DNA from: Deltaproteobacteria bacterium
Lineage (GTDB): Bacteria; Desulfobacterota; Desulfobacteria; Desulfobacterales; SpSt-501
Direction: 5' to 3'
Length of the DNA stretch: 64,000 bases
Assembly (NCBI GenBank): GCA_016219005.1
Contig: JACRCN010000023.1
Span: 18,312-82,311 of the forward strand
Translations under genes and position numbers: made by a program
The notes under the pieces: generated by a model
The model's database searches: none
Seen by the model: the letters and a program-made list of their open reading frames with translations, nothing else
What the model was told of the DNA's origin: nothing
Shown here: piece by piece, positions 18,390-27,516 of the stretch
Layout: each line of letters begins with the position of its first letter
Numbering within the stretch: position 1 is the first letter of the stretch

Positions 18390-18436
18390 AAAAAAGGCGG
18401 TCTTCCCGAAAGCAAGCCGGGAAGACCGCCTTTTTT
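18390..18436. terminator. Bidirectional rho-independent terminator
   Basis: GGCGGTCTTCCCG (18396-18408) pairs perfectly with CGGGAAGACCGCC (18418-18430), a 13-bp GC-rich stem with a 9-base loop. TTTTTT follows at 18431-18436 and AAAAAA precedes at 18390-18395. It therefore can stop both the peroxiredoxin operon and the converging small-gene transcript. Confidence 0.93.
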
Positions 18437-18464
18437 CATTGCACCGACGCCCGCCCAGGCGGCG

Positions 18465-18644
18465 TCAGGTCTGTTTTTTGAAGAATTTCTGCAGAAATTC
18501 CGCTTCGAGCGGCGACAGGTCGAACTTGACGCAAGCCTCATGAATCAAGCCCGCCATGTTTTTTCCCGGACCGGACTGCCGGGATTCATCGACCCACTTT
18601 ACGGCTTTCCGGATGCTCTCGCCTTCCGGCATGATCGTAGCCAT
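18465..18644 (-). CDS. Small conserved hypothetical protein, 59 residues
   Basis: A 59-residue soluble protein starting MATIMPEGESIRKAVKWVDE and ending LSPLEAEFLQKFFKKQT. ATG 18644 has AAGGA about 7 bases upstream; an extension to 18719 would overlap the next gene and is unsupported. It is helical and charged, with no catalytic motif visible. I am not aware of a function. It is probably co-transcribed with the PA2779-type gene upstream and ends before the shared terminator. Confidence 0.7.
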   Translation of the reverse strand: MATIMPEGESIRKAVKWVDESRQSGPGKNMAGLIHEACVKFDLSPLEAEFLQKFFKKQT

Positions 18645-18687
18645 ATCGATCCTTTCTGACCCTGCTGACCGGCATTTCACGAGGCCA

Positions 18688-19101
18688 TTAACGGTGCCTC
18701 TTTGTAAACGGGAAGACATCCGTATAGCCCATGATGTCGGTGACCAGCAGGACGATGAAAACGATCAGGGAGGCGACGATGACGAGGCCCAGCGCGCTGC
18801 TGCCGCCGGCCGGCAGGCTCTCAATGGCGCCGGCCAGCCGGACGGCTTCGGCGTCGGAGAGGCTTTCGGTGCGGGCTTGCGCCTCCTGGGGGTCGATCCC
18901 TTCGCGGAGCAGGGCGGCCTGGATGTCTTCCCGGGCCATCAGGCTGTGGATGAGCTCGCGCGCGCTTTGTACCCGCTCGGCGTCGAAAACACGCTCGGTT
19001 CCCACCAGGGCCGCCATGGCCTGGTGCGGGCCCGAGATCATGAAAACCCAAATGGCGAGAAAGATGCTCAGAGGTTTGGCCACGCGGTAAATTCGTTTCA
19101 T
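18688..19101 (-). CDS. PA2779-family small membrane protein
   Basis: A 137-residue protein. The N-terminus KPLSIFLAIWVFMISGPHQA-MAA is a signal or first membrane segment. The middle is a charged helical region (ELIHSLMAREDIQAALLREG followed by IDPQEAQARTESLSDAEA). A second helix (SALGLVIVASLIVFIVLLVT) ends just before DIMGYTDVFPF. This layout and the terminal motif match the PA2779 family of unknown function. Its frequent partner, a PA2778-type cysteine peptidase, is not in the window. AAGGGGGA precedes the ATG and a strong promoter lies at 19249-19277. Confidence 0.8.
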   Translation of the reverse strand: MKRIYRVAKPLSIFLAIWVFMISGPHQAMAALVGTERVFDAERVQSARELIHSLMAREDIQAALLREGIDPQEAQARTESLSDAEAVRLAGAIESLPAGGSSALGLVIVASLIVFIVLLVTDIMGYTDVFPFTKRHR

Positions 19102-19449
19102 CGACGTCCCCCTTTCTGGATGGTTCAGGTTGCGGTGTAATGTCGTGTCCGGTCGAGCGGGTGCGATGGGTCCGGCCGCACGCGCAACGTCTGAAGCAAA
19201 GTGCTTTGACTTCCGGGACAGGTTCGAACTGCTCAATCGAGTGCCCCTATTCTAAACTCGGAAAGGTGAAGAGTCAACGGCCGTTCGCCCGGCGAATGAC
19301 TCCGGCGCGCGCGGGGCGGAAAACCAGCGCGCGTCGGCGCCGAAAGATTGCGACGGCGATGTCGGGCCGCCTCTTGCCACCGCTGCCCGCATCTGCTAAA
19401 GGCAATCGGTCCCCGGAGCGCTCCCTTGACTGAATTCCAGGAGATGCCG
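19102..19449. other. Gene-free stretch between divergent genes
   Basis: These 348 bases separate the PA2779-type gene from the M14-type gene. They contain the minus-strand promoter at 19249-19277 and the CAGGAG ribosome site (19438-19443) for the plus-strand gene. No other feature was recognised. Confidence 0.6.
19249..19277 (-). promoter_or_regulatory. Sigma-70 promoter for PA2779-type gene
   Basis: On the minus strand TTGACT (19277-19272) is followed after 17 bases by TAGAAT (19254-19249), five of six matches in each hexamer and ideal spacing. The leader to ATG 19101 would be about 140 bases. Confidence 0.75.
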
Positions 19450-22400
19450 ATGGCATCCACACGACGGCCGCGCGTTTCACGCTACCCCCTCGGTCTCGGG
19501 TCGCTCTTCCCCCCCGAAACCGTCTTGCAGGATACGGACGGCGACGGCTACCCCGACCGGCTGGGGCTTGGCCTCGCCGTTGACCCCCGGCTCGCGGATG
19601 CCGGCATGTGGGCCGAGCTGATCAATCTGGCCGCACGCCTGGCCGGGGAGGTGGTCGCCCTGGACCGGTCGATCGTCCTTCCTTTGGCAAAGGCCCCCGA
19701 CGACCGGCCCTGCCTGGTCATCACGGCCCCCGACCGCACCGCATCGGCGCCGGCTGTTTTTCACAACCATGGCCCGCATCGGGTGACTCTGACCGGCAGG
19801 TCTGCCGCGGCCATGGCGGCCGTGCTTCACAGCCTGGCGGTCTGCCCGTGCATGGCAAACGTTATACCGGACGACTGGCGGGCGATTCAAGCCGGAAACG
19901 ACCATACAGAAGCTCTGGACGTCGTCGGCCGCCGCGGAAGAATCATCGGGTGTATACGCCTGGCGACCTCGTCCGCGGCGCTTCCGGAGCAACGGCTGCC
20001 GCAGCAGGAAGGGGATCTGCTCGATCTCGGCGCCGGTCTCACCCGCGTGCCGGCGGAGGATCCGCGCCGGCGCCGACTGCTGCTTACGCTGGAACTCGAC
20101 CGCCGGAGGGTCTCCGCACCGGTCGGCCTCGCCCTGGCGGGTTTCGTCGCCCGGGCCGCGCTCGAAGCCACCGAGATGCAGCTTCCCCTGGCCTTTGCCG
20201 GCCGAGCGGCACGCCGGGGCGTTGTGTTGCGGGTCCGGGAGAACGGCGCCGCACGCCCGGGCCTCCGGTGGGCGGGCCGCACCATCCGGTCCGAGGGACG
20301 CGCGGCGGAACTCGCTGCCTGCATCCGCGCTTGGACGCGGTTCGGCTTTTCCCCTGGCACGCCGGGCCGCGAGGCGTGCGCGCGGTGGCATTCCCGGGTC
20401 GGCGAAGTGAAGCAGATTCTAAGCGGCGGCGGCCGGCCGCTGCGCGCCGCCCCCGCGGCTGCCCCCGTTCTGCGCTTGCGTGAAAGCTGGCCTTCCGAGG
20501 TGCGGCGGGTCGCCGACGCCCTGCGCCGCCTGCCGGCGGGCACGGGGGCATTGGACGGATTCGTTTGGGTGAGCAGGCCGGCGGCGGTGCGCCGGGCGCT
20601 TGCGGCCGACCTTGCAGGAATACTGCGCGCAAAGGGTTACCGGCCGCGGCTGACCGTTCTCAATGCCTACAAACCGGGGCTTTCATGGCTGCTCGAGATG
20701 GTCGCCCCGCAATTGAGAAAAACCCCCGGCCTGGCGCGGGCCGAGCTGGCGTTCCGGCCTTTCTCCGCCGGCCCCAACACGTTGGAAATGGAGAGCCGCT
20801 GGGCCCAGGAAATTTTCCCCGGGCCCGACCTGCTTGCGGCCGACCTCGGCTGGCCGGCCGAGAGCATCCGCCTGGTCCAGCGTTCCGGCCTGTCGGAGGC
20901 CTACCGCATCCGGGCCTGGGATGCCGAAAGCAGCCTCGTCTTCGAGCGCGGTTTCACCCCGCGCTGGACCCGCCTGCCGTACCTGCCCGGCCGGCCGCAG
21001 CTGGGCAACGTGCACCCGACCTGCGGCGGCGTGCGCCTCGTCCATGGCCGGCAGGTGCTGCTCGACGTGGACATCGCTACCGACCGCGAGATGTTCTGGC
21101 GCCGGTTCCAGGAGCGCTGGCTGCCGGCGATCGAAGCACGCATGCTCGCGCGCCGGAAGGCCTCCCGCCGCCACCTGCCGCCGGCCTTCTGGCAGGAGGT
21201 CCGGATCGAAGTGGCGCTCGATGAGAGCGACCAACGCCTGGGGCTCGGCGAGGAACGGGTGGCGCCGATGGAGGCCCTGCACGAAGATCTCTATTTCGTG
21301 CTCCTCGACTTTTTCAGGGTTTTTGCCGAGGAGCACAAGCTGCCGCCGGAGGCACAGTTCGGCCGCATCTTGCCCAGGGTTGCAGCCGCCGCTGCGGCCG
21401 GCAGGCCTTCCGGCCGGCTGGCGGCCCGACCGATGGCCAGCGCGGCGGAAGCCTCCGGCGGGCGGGCCTTCAGCCGGCCGCGCGTCGTGGGGTTGTGGTC
21501 GGAAGGCGCGGCTCTCACGCTGCGAATGGTATTTCCGCAGCAAGCCCCCAAGGCCGAGGAAGCCGAACGGATGTGTGCCGCGGGCCGGGCCCGTGGCCAT
21601 GACCTGCGCTGCGATCCCGCGGACCGGTCGGTGTTCCTGCGCATAGCCGTGCCCCGACCGCCCCGGCCGGCTCCGGTCGGCCCGGCAGACGTTGAGGCCC
21701 CGCCCGGAAATCGCCTCTTGAAAGCCGCCGAGGTGACCGAATGGGTGCGGCGACTGGGCGGGCTGCCCGACGTCTGCGGCTGGCGTGCCGGTTCCACCTG
21801 GCAGGGTCGACCCGTGTGGGCCCTGGAGGCGGCCCTGGGCGGTGCGGGCAAAGCGGTTTCGCTGCCGCGGCTGCGGCTGCTCAAGCCCACCTTGCTTATG
21901 AACGCCCGCCACCATGCCAACGAGATTTCCAGTACCAACGCCGCTCTCGCCCTGGTGTGGGAGCTGGGGGCGACGGAATGGGGCCGGGCAGCGCTTAAGC
22001 GGGTGAATGTCGCCGTGGTGCCGCTTGAAAACGCCGACGGGGTCGCGACCCTGGAGGCGCTCCTGCCCGGTGCGGCGGACCACAAGCTCCACGCCGCGCG
22101 CTACAACGCCTTGGGGGTGGAGTGGTACGGCGACTATTTTTCCGACTCGCCCCGCTTCCCCGAAGCCCAGGTCAAGCCCCGGCTCTGGCGCCGCTGGCTG
22201 CCACGGATCGTACTGGACGCGCACGGGGTGCCCAGCCATGAGTGGGACCAGCCCTTCTCCGGCTATGCGCCCGGCCGCTTTCGGCCTTACTGGATCCCGC
22301 GGGCGTTCATCTACGCGGTGATCCCCTTCCTGGATCGGCCGGATCACCCCGGCCATGCGGGGGCGCAAGAGTTGGCGCGGGTGATGGCGCGCGCCCTCGC

Positions 22401-22773
22401 GGGCGATGCCGAGATCAAGGCCCTCGACCGGGAACTTAGCAGCCGCTACCGGCGCTATGCCCGGGATCTGGCGCCGGGCACGTTCCCGCCGGCGGCATCC
22501 AAGACATTGATGGTGCTGCCCCCGGAGGAGCGCATCGGCGGTCTGAACTTCGCGGTGCGGCGGTTTCCGGTGACCGTCTCCGAGATCATCACGGAGGTGA
22601 CCGACGAGGTCGTCTCCGGTCGTCTCCTCGCGCTCTGCGCGCGCGGCCACCTCACGGTCGCCAAAGCCCTGATCGATTTTCTGGGACGGCGCGGCCCCGG
22701 ACGGCTCGACCGCGCCCATTCGAAAAGCGGCGGGCTCGTGCTCGCGTGGCGTCCCGCTGCCGGAGGAATTTAG
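19450..22773 (+). CDS. Large M14-type zinc carboxypeptidase-like protein (1,107 residues)
   Basis: The C-terminal third (about 770-1100) carries an M14 carboxypeptidase signature: the HxxE-type zinc site in NARHHANEISSTNAAL, Asn/Arg-type residues around VVPLENADGVATLEALL, and a later His in VLDAHGVPSHEWDQPF. The first 750 residues are unusual: a calcium-loop-like DTDGDGYPDRLGLGLAVDP near residue 23, and a large alpha/beta region with no family I recognise. No signal peptide is visible. Start at ATG 19450 is supported by CAGGAG 6 bases upstream; ATG 19444 would overlap that site. Codon use is GC-rich like its neighbours. It precedes the second dpp operon, suggesting a peptide-cleaving role, but catalytic competence is inferred. 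Confidence 0.75.
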   Translation: MASTRRPRVSRYPLGLGSLFPPETVLQDTDGDGYPDRLGLGLAVDPRLADAGMWAELINLAARLAGEVVALDRSIVLPLAKAPDDRPCLVITAPDRTASAPAVFHNHGPHRVTLTGRSAAAMAAVLHSLAVCPCMANVIPDDWRAIQAGNDHTEALDVVGRRGRIIGCIRLATSSAALPEQRLPQQEGDLLDLGAGLTRVPAEDPRRRRLLLTLELDRRRVSAPVGLALAGFVARAALEATEMQLPLAFAGRAARRGVVLRVRENGAARPGLRWAGRTIRSEGRAAELAACIRAWTRFGFSPGTPGREACARWHSRVGEVKQILSGGGRPLRAAPAAAPVLRLRESWPSEVRRVADALRRLPAGTGALDGFVWVSRPAAVRRALAADLAGILRAKGYRPRLTVLNAYKPGLSWLLEMVAPQLRKTPGLARAELAFRPFSAGPNTLEMESRWAQEIFPGPDLLAADLGWPAESIRLVQRSGLSEAYRIRAWDAESSLVFERGFTPRWTRLPYLPGRPQLGNVHPTCGGVRLVHGRQVLLDVDIATDREMFWRRFQERWLPAIEARMLARRKASRRHLPPAFWQEVRIEVALDESDQRLGLGEERVAPMEALHEDLYFVLLDFFRVFAEEHKLPPEAQFGRILPRVAAAAAAGRPSGRLAARPMASAAEASGGRAFSRPRVVGLWSEGAALTLRMVFPQQAPKAEEAERMCAAGRARGHDLRCDPADRSVFLRIAVPRPPRPAPVGPADVEAPPGNRLLKAAEVTEWVRRLGGLPDVCGWRAGSTWQGRPVWALEAALGGAGKAVSLPRLRLLKPTLLMNARHHANEISSTNAALALVWELGATEWGRAALKRVNVAVVPLENADGVATLEALLPGAADHKLHAARYNALGVEWYGDYFSDSPRFPEAQVKPRLWRRWLPRIVLDAHGVPSHEWDQPFSGYAPGRFRPYWIPRAFIYAVIPFLDRPDHPGHAGAQELARVMARALAGDAEIKALDRELSSRYRRYARDLAPGTFPPAASKTLMVLPPEERIGGLNFAVRRFPVTVSEIITEVTDEVVSGRLLALCARGHLTVAKALIDFLGRRGPGRLDRAHSKSGGLVLAWRPAAGGI

Positions 22774-22831
22774 AATTGCAGGCCGCCTCGATCTAGGATA
22801 GAAAGTTGGTTCAGATCAGCCATCGTAACTG

Positions 22832-22892
22832 CCAGGAGGCTATGATGGATGAGGAGGAGGGAACTGCGAAATACGCAAAAAGCGCGAAAAGG
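22832..22892 (+). repeat. Dispersed repeat R1, copy 2
   Basis: This block matches the minus-strand segment at 15209-15268: CCAGGAGGCTATGATGGATG, a short variable part, then GGGAACTGCGAAATACGC and CGCGAAAAGG. It lies in the 171-base gap between the M14-type gene and dppA and may affect the dppA leader. Confidence 0.75.
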
Positions 22893-22944
22893 GATTTCAG
22901 ATAGCTGAGCAGCAACCAACCGTCTAATGAAGGAGGAGGAGATT

Positions 22945-24513
22945 ATGCGCAAACCGATAGCCTGTGTGTTCCTGATCCTGTGCCTGCTGCCGGCGCTGAG
23001 CTTCGGCGCCGACGCGCCCGTGACCGGCGGGACTCTAATCTGGGGCCGTGGCGGTGACTCGGTGTCCCTCGACCTGGCGCAGGCCACCGACGGCGAATCC
23101 ATCAAGGCCGGCATCCAGGTTCTCGAGAACCTGGTCATCTTCGGCAAGGATTCGATGAACGTCGAGCCCCAACTGGCCGAGTCCTGGAAGGTGTCCGACG
23201 ACGGCCGGACCTGGACCTTCAAGCTGCGCCGGGGCGTTAAATTTCACGATGGCTACCCCTTCAACGCCCAGGCGGTCTATGACTCATTTGCCCGGGTCGT
23301 CTTCAAGGAGCACCCTTACAACAGCTACGGCCAATGGAAATACCCCAGCCTCTCGCTCGGGCCGGTGAAGGACATCAAGGTCGTCGACGACTACACCATC
23401 GCCCTGATCACCGACAAGCCCTACGCCCCGCTGCTGAACAACCTGGCGCTCTGGCTCTGCCCAATCCTCTCGCCCAAGGCCATGGCCGATTACAAGGACA
23501 AGATCGGCCAGCACCCGGTGGGCACCGGGCCCTTCAAATTCGTGAGTTGGACCAAGGACGACCAGATCGTGCTCGAGCGCAACAAGGACTACTGGGGCGA
23601 GAAGGCCAAGGTGAACAAGATCATTCTCAAGTCCATCCCCGAGCCCTCGGCGCGTCTGATGGCACTGCAGTCCGGCACGGTGGACATCGCCGACGATCTC
23701 GACCCGGATTCCATCGCCCTGGTCAAGAAGAACCAGAAGATCGCAATCATCGAGCGGCCGAGCGTGAATGTGGGCTACCTCGCGTTCAACACCGAGAAGC
23801 CCCGGTTGAAAGACCCCAAGGTGCGCCAGGCTCTCAGCCACGCCGTCGACAAGGACACCCTGATCAAGTCGATTTTCGCGGGACTGGCCATCCCGGCCAA
23901 GAACCCGTTCCCGCCCTCCATCTGGTCCTACAACGATGCCATCAAGGCGTACGACTACAACCCGGAGAAGGCCAAGAAGCTGCTCACTGAGGCCAAATTC
24001 GATTTCAACACCGAGATCGAGCTGTGGGCCATGCCGGTCTCGCGCGCCTACATGCCGGAGCCGGTGAAGACGGCCGAACTGATCCAGGCCTACTTTGCGG
24101 CGGTGGGGGTCAAGGCCAAGATCGTGCGCCACGAGTGGGGTGCCTACCTCAGCAAGACCCAAAACGGCGAACACGACATGTGCATGCTCGGCTGGCTCGG
24201 CGGCAACGCCGACCCGGACAACTTCCTCTACGGGCTGCTCTCCGCCGATACGGCCAAAACCCCGGGTGCTGCCAACGTGGCCATCTGGAAGAACGCCGAG
24301 TTCACCGACCTGTGCCTGAAGGGCCAGAAGACTTTCAATAAGGCCGACCGCACCAAGATCTACCTCAAGGCCCAGGAGATCTTCCACGCCGAGGCGCCCT
24401 GGTTGCCCCTGGTGCATTCCACCATCGTGCGCTGCTACAGCAAGAAATTGCATGACGTGCCGCTGCGGCCGAACGGGCTCAACTCGTTCCAGATGGTGTG
24501 GAAAGAAAAGTAA
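22945..24513 (+). CDS. dppA: Peptide-binding periplasmic protein, SBP family 5, DppA type (operon 2)
   Basis: A 522-residue solute-binding protein. The signal peptide (KPIACVFLILCLLPALSFGA) is followed by VTGGTLIWGRGGDSVSLDLA. Later motifs are LAESWKVSDDGRTWTFKLRR and VKFHDGYPFNAQAVYDSF. No lipobox Cys is seen at the cleavage site. ATG 22945 is chosen because AAGGAGGAGG (from 22930) sits just upstream; an in-frame ATG at 22927 lies before that site. Paralogous to the binding protein at 6570 with clear differences after the start, so the two systems may take different peptides. Confidence 0.94.
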   Translation: MRKPIACVFLILCLLPALSFGADAPVTGGTLIWGRGGDSVSLDLAQATDGESIKAGIQVLENLVIFGKDSMNVEPQLAESWKVSDDGRTWTFKLRRGVKFHDGYPFNAQAVYDSFARVVFKEHPYNSYGQWKYPSLSLGPVKDIKVVDDYTIALITDKPYAPLLNNLALWLCPILSPKAMADYKDKIGQHPVGTGPFKFVSWTKDDQIVLERNKDYWGEKAKVNKIILKSIPEPSARLMALQSGTVDIADDLDPDSIALVKKNQKIAIIERPSVNVGYLAFNTEKPRLKDPKVRQALSHAVDKDTLIKSIFAGLAIPAKNPFPPSIWSYNDAIKAYDYNPEKAKKLLTEAKFDFNTEIELWAMPVSRAYMPEPVKTAELIQAYFAAVGVKAKIVRHEWGAYLSKTQNGEHDMCMLGWLGGNADPDNFLYGLLSADTAKTPGAANVAIWKNAEFTDLCLKGQKTFNKADRTKIYLKAQEIFHAEAPWLPLVHSTIVRCYSKKLHDVPLRPNGLNSFQMVWKEK

Positions 24514-24638
24514 CCGCTTCGTGAGAGTCCCAATTTCGGCGTTGCACTGCGCCCCGCGGTCACTGCGGCGTACAATGAGGTCGCCTCTTGCCGCGGGGCT
24601 TGTGCGCCTTGAACTTGGGGCCTCTCACAAAGCGGTTT
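24512..24638 (+). repeat. Long inverted repeat in dppA-dppB gap (operon 2), repeat family R4
   Basis: AACCGCTTCGTGAGAG (24512-24527) is the inverse of CTCTCACAAAGCGGTT (24622-24637) with one mismatch. Inner GCGCCCCGCGG and CCGCGGGGCTTGTGCGC segments also pair, so a large cruciform or RNA hairpin is possible. The block TTCGTGA...CCAATTTCGGCGTTGC recurs at 59832-59854. It occupies the same place as the stem-loop in operon 1. Confidence 0.7.
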
Positions 24639-24678
24639 CGCTTCAAAACGGACCCAATCGGGTTGATGTCGGCACGCC

Positions 24679-25689
24679 ATGCCTCTCGGATATATAGCAA
24701 AACGCCTGTTTCACCTCCTGCTGATCATGTTCGGGGTCTCCGTGCTGGTCTTCCTGATGCTCCGGATGATCCCCGGGGACCCGGCGCGCCTGCTGCTGGG
24801 CGAGTTCGCCTCCCCGGAAGAACTGGTGCGGCTGCGCAGCCAGATGGGCCTCAACCAGCCCTACGTGGTTCAATACGGCATCTACCTGAAAAATATCCTG
24901 CATGGCGACCTGGGGAATTCCCTGCGAAACGGGGCGCCGGTGGCCTCGGAGATCGGGGTGCGCCTGCCGGCCACCCTGGAACTGGCCGTGGCCGCCATGC
25001 TGATCGCATCTGTTTTGGGCATCGCGGCGGGGGTGGTCTCCGCGGCGCGCCAGTATTCCGTCTTCGACTACGGCTCGATGTTCATGGCCCTGGTCGGAGT
25101 TTCCATGCCCATATTCTGGCTGGGGCTCATGCTCATCTATCTGCTGTCAGTGATGTTTCCGATCATGCCCATGATGGGCCGCATCGGCATGGGCAGCGAG
25201 CCGGATGTGGTGACGGGTTTGATGCTGGTGGACACGCTGCTCTCAGGCGAATTCGGCGACTTCCTCGATGCGCTGCACCACCTGGTTTTGCCCTCCTTCA
25301 CTCTATCCACGATTCCCATGGCGATCATCGCCCGCATCACCCGCTCCGCGATGCTCGAGGTGCTCAACAAGGACTATGTCCGCACGGCGCGTGCCAAGGG
25401 CATGAGCGAGGCCGTGGTCATTCTGCGCCACGCCCTGCGCAACGCTTTCCTGCCGATCGTCACGGTGCTGGGCCTGAACCTGGGGCTGCTTCTGGGGGGG
25501 GCCGTGCTGACCGAAACTATTTTTTCTTGGCCCGGCCTGGGGCGCTACGTGGTGGACTCCCTCATGGCGCGGGACTACGCGGCCGTGCAGGGCTGCATTC
25601 TCATTTTCGCGGCACTGATGGCGGTGATCAACCTGATGGTCGACCTCGTCTACGGTTTGCTCGATCCGAGGATTCGCGTTCATGCATAG
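24679..25689 (+). CDS. dppB: Peptide ABC transporter permease, DppB type (operon 2)
   Basis: A 336-residue permease starting [20 protein letters not shown] and carrying [20 protein letters not shown]. The EAA loop is [20 protein letters not shown], and [18 protein letters not shown] lies near the C-terminus. Its last 8 bases overlap the start of dppC, so the two permeases are probably coupled. It begins 165 bases after dppA across an inverted repeat. Confidence 0.94.
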   Translation: MPLGYIAKRLFHLLLIMFGVSVLVFLMLRMIPGDPARLLLGEFASPEELVRLRSQMGLNQPYVVQYGIYLKNILHGDLGNSLRNGAPVASEIGVRLPATLELAVAAMLIASVLGIAAGVVSAARQYSVFDYGSMFMALVGVSMPIFWLGLMLIYLLSVMFPIMPMMGRIGMGSEPDVVTGLMLVDTLLSGEFGDFLDALHHLVLPSFTLSTIPMAIIARITRSAMLEVLNKDYVRTARAKGMSEAVVILRHALRNAFLPIVTVLGLNLGLLLGGAVLTETIFSWPGLGRYVVDSLMARDYAAVQGCILIFAALMAVINLMVDLVYGLLDPRIRVHA

Positions 25690-26521
25690 CTGGGAAACCT
25701 TCAGCGATCTGCTTCGGAATCGCAGTGCGGTGGCGGGCATGGTGCTCATCGCTCTGGTGCTGCTGGTGGCCGTCGCGGGGCCGGGCCTCGCGCCCTACGA
25801 CCCGCTCAAGCCTGCGCCCCTGGAGCGCCTGCAGGGCTCGAGCGAAAGGCACTGGTTCGGCACTGACAGCCTTGGTCGCGACATTTTCAGCCGGGTGATC
25901 TACGGCACCCGTATTTCGATCCTGATCGGGCTGATCTCGGTGTCGATCTCGCTTGTGCCGGGGACATTCCTCGGCCTTATGGCCGGGTATTTCGGGGGCA
26001 GGATCGACAGCCTGATCATGCGCCTGATGGACATGCTGCTCGCGTTCCCGGCGATTCTTCTGGCCATATTCATCACCGCCATCCTGGAACCCAACCTGAC
26101 CAACACCATGATCGCCGTGGGTATCGTCTACATCCCGCACTACGCGCGGATCGTGCGTTCGAGCGTGCTTTCCCTCAAGGAGCAGCTTTTTGTGCAGGCG
26201 ATCGCCCATTTGGGCGGGAGCCACGCCCGCATCCTCGCGCGCCACATTCTTCCGAACGCCATGCCGCCGATCATCGTGTACGCAACACTCGGCATGGGCA
26301 CGGCCGTGCTCCAGGCGGCCGCACTGGGGTTCCTGGGGCTGGGCGCCCAGCCGCCCCAGCCGGAGTGGGGCGCCATGCTGAGCGAGGGGCGCCAATACAT
26401 CCAGATCGCCCCGCATGTGGCGGCGTTTCCCGGTGCGGCGATCCTGGTGCTGGTGCTCGGCTTCAACCTCTTCGGCGACGGGCTGCGGGATGCGCTCGAT
26501 CCCTCGCTGCGGATGGTTTAG
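25682..26521 (+). CDS. dppC: Peptide ABC transporter permease, DppC type (operon 2)
   Basis: A 279-residue permease. The first helix is [20 protein letters not shown], followed by [19 protein letters not shown], the family loop. EAA-like region: [21 protein letters not shown]-terminal markers are [20 protein letters not shown] and [17 protein letters not shown]. It partners with DppB above and ends 10 bases before dppD. Confidence 0.94.
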   Translation: MHSWETFSDLLRNRSAVAGMVLIALVLLVAVAGPGLAPYDPLKPAPLERLQGSSERHWFGTDSLGRDIFSRVIYGTRISILIGLISVSISLVPGTFLGLMAGYFGGRIDSLIMRLMDMLLAFPAILLAIFITAILEPNLTNTMIAVGIVYIPHYARIVRSSVLSLKEQLFVQAIAHLGGSHARILARHILPNAMPPIIVYATLGMGTAVLQAAALGFLGLGAQPPQPEWGAMLSEGRQYIQIAPHVAAFPGAAILVLVLGFNLFGDGLRDALDPSLRMV

Positions 26522-26531
26522 GGCGGGGGCG

Positions 26532-27512
26532 ATGGACAGGCAGACACGCGACCACATTCTCGAAATCATCGGCTTGAAGACCCAGTTCAAGACTCGACGG
26601 GGACTGGTCAAGGCCGTGGACGGTGTCGACCTCACGATTGCTCGCGGGGAGACCTTCGGCCTGGTGGGCGAGAGCGGCTGCGGCAAGAGCGTCACGGCGC
26701 TTTCGATCCTGCGCCTGCTGCCGAAACCTGCCGGCCGGATCGCCGGAGGCCGGATCCTGTTCGACGGCCGGGACCTGGCCACGCTGAGCGAGGCGGAGAT
26801 CCGCAAGATCCGCGGCAACCGCGTCTCCATGATCTTCCAGGAGCCCATGACCTCGCTCAACCCGGTCTACACCATCGGGTTCCAGATCGAGGAGGTCCTG
26901 CGCCGGCACCGGGGCATGAAGCACGACGTTGCCCGGGCCGAGGCCGCTCGTATGCTCGGGCTGGTGGGCATGCCCGAGCCCGCTGCGCGGCTCGACGACT
27001 ACCCGCACCAGCTCTCGGGCGGCATGCGCCAGCGGGCGATGATCGCCATGGCGCTCGCCTGCCAGCCCGCGCTCATGATCGCCGACGAACCCACCACGGC
27101 GCTCGACGTAACGATCCAGGCCCAGATCCTGGACCTGATCGCACGCCTCAAGCAGGAGACCGGCATGTCGGTGCTCCTCATCACGCACGACCTCGGAGTG
27201 GTGGCCGAGATCTGCCGCAAGGTCGCGGTGATGTATGCGGGCAAGGTGGTCGAGAGCGCCGAGGTGGGCGAACTCTTCGCTCAGCCGGCCCACCCTTACA
27301 CCGTCGGACTGTTCAATTCGCTGCCGCACGTCGGGAGCCGGGGCGGGGTGCTCAAACCCATCCCCGGCGTGGTGCCGGGTCTGGCCAACCTGCCGCCAGG
27401 GTGCGCCTTCCAGGAGCGCTGTTTCCGCCGGCATGACGCCTGCCGCGCGGAGCCGCCGTGGCGTGCCATTGCCCCCGGCCATCACGCCCGATGCTGGGCG
27501 CCGCTGGAGTGA
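26532..27512 (+). CDS. dppD: Peptide ABC transporter ATP-binding protein, DppD type (operon 2)
   Basis: A 326-residue ATPase with Walker [16 protein letters not shown]-loop [11 protein letters not shown], signature [15 protein letters not shown], Walker [13 protein letters not shown] and switch [16 protein letters not shown]. The Cys-containing tail is [17 protein letters not shown] 26532 sits just after a G-rich stretch and directly follows dppC; a longer frame starting at 26415 lies inside dppC and is rejected. It is 4 bases upstream of dppF. Confidence 0.94.
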   Translation: MDRQTRDHILEIIGLKTQFKTRRGLVKAVDGVDLTIARGETFGLVGESGCGKSVTALSILRLLPKPAGRIAGGRILFDGRDLATLSEAEIRKIRGNRVSMIFQEPMTSLNPVYTIGFQIEEVLRRHRGMKHDVARAEAARMLGLVGMPEPAARLDDYPHQLSGGMRQRAMIAMALACQPALMIADEPTTALDVTIQAQILDLIARLKQETGMSVLLITHDLGVVAEICRKVAVMYAGKVVESAEVGELFAQPAHPYTVGLFNSLPHVGSRGGVLKPIPGVVPGLANLPPGCAFQERCFRRHDACRAEPPWRAIAPGHHARCWAPLE

Positions 27513-27516
27513 CGGA

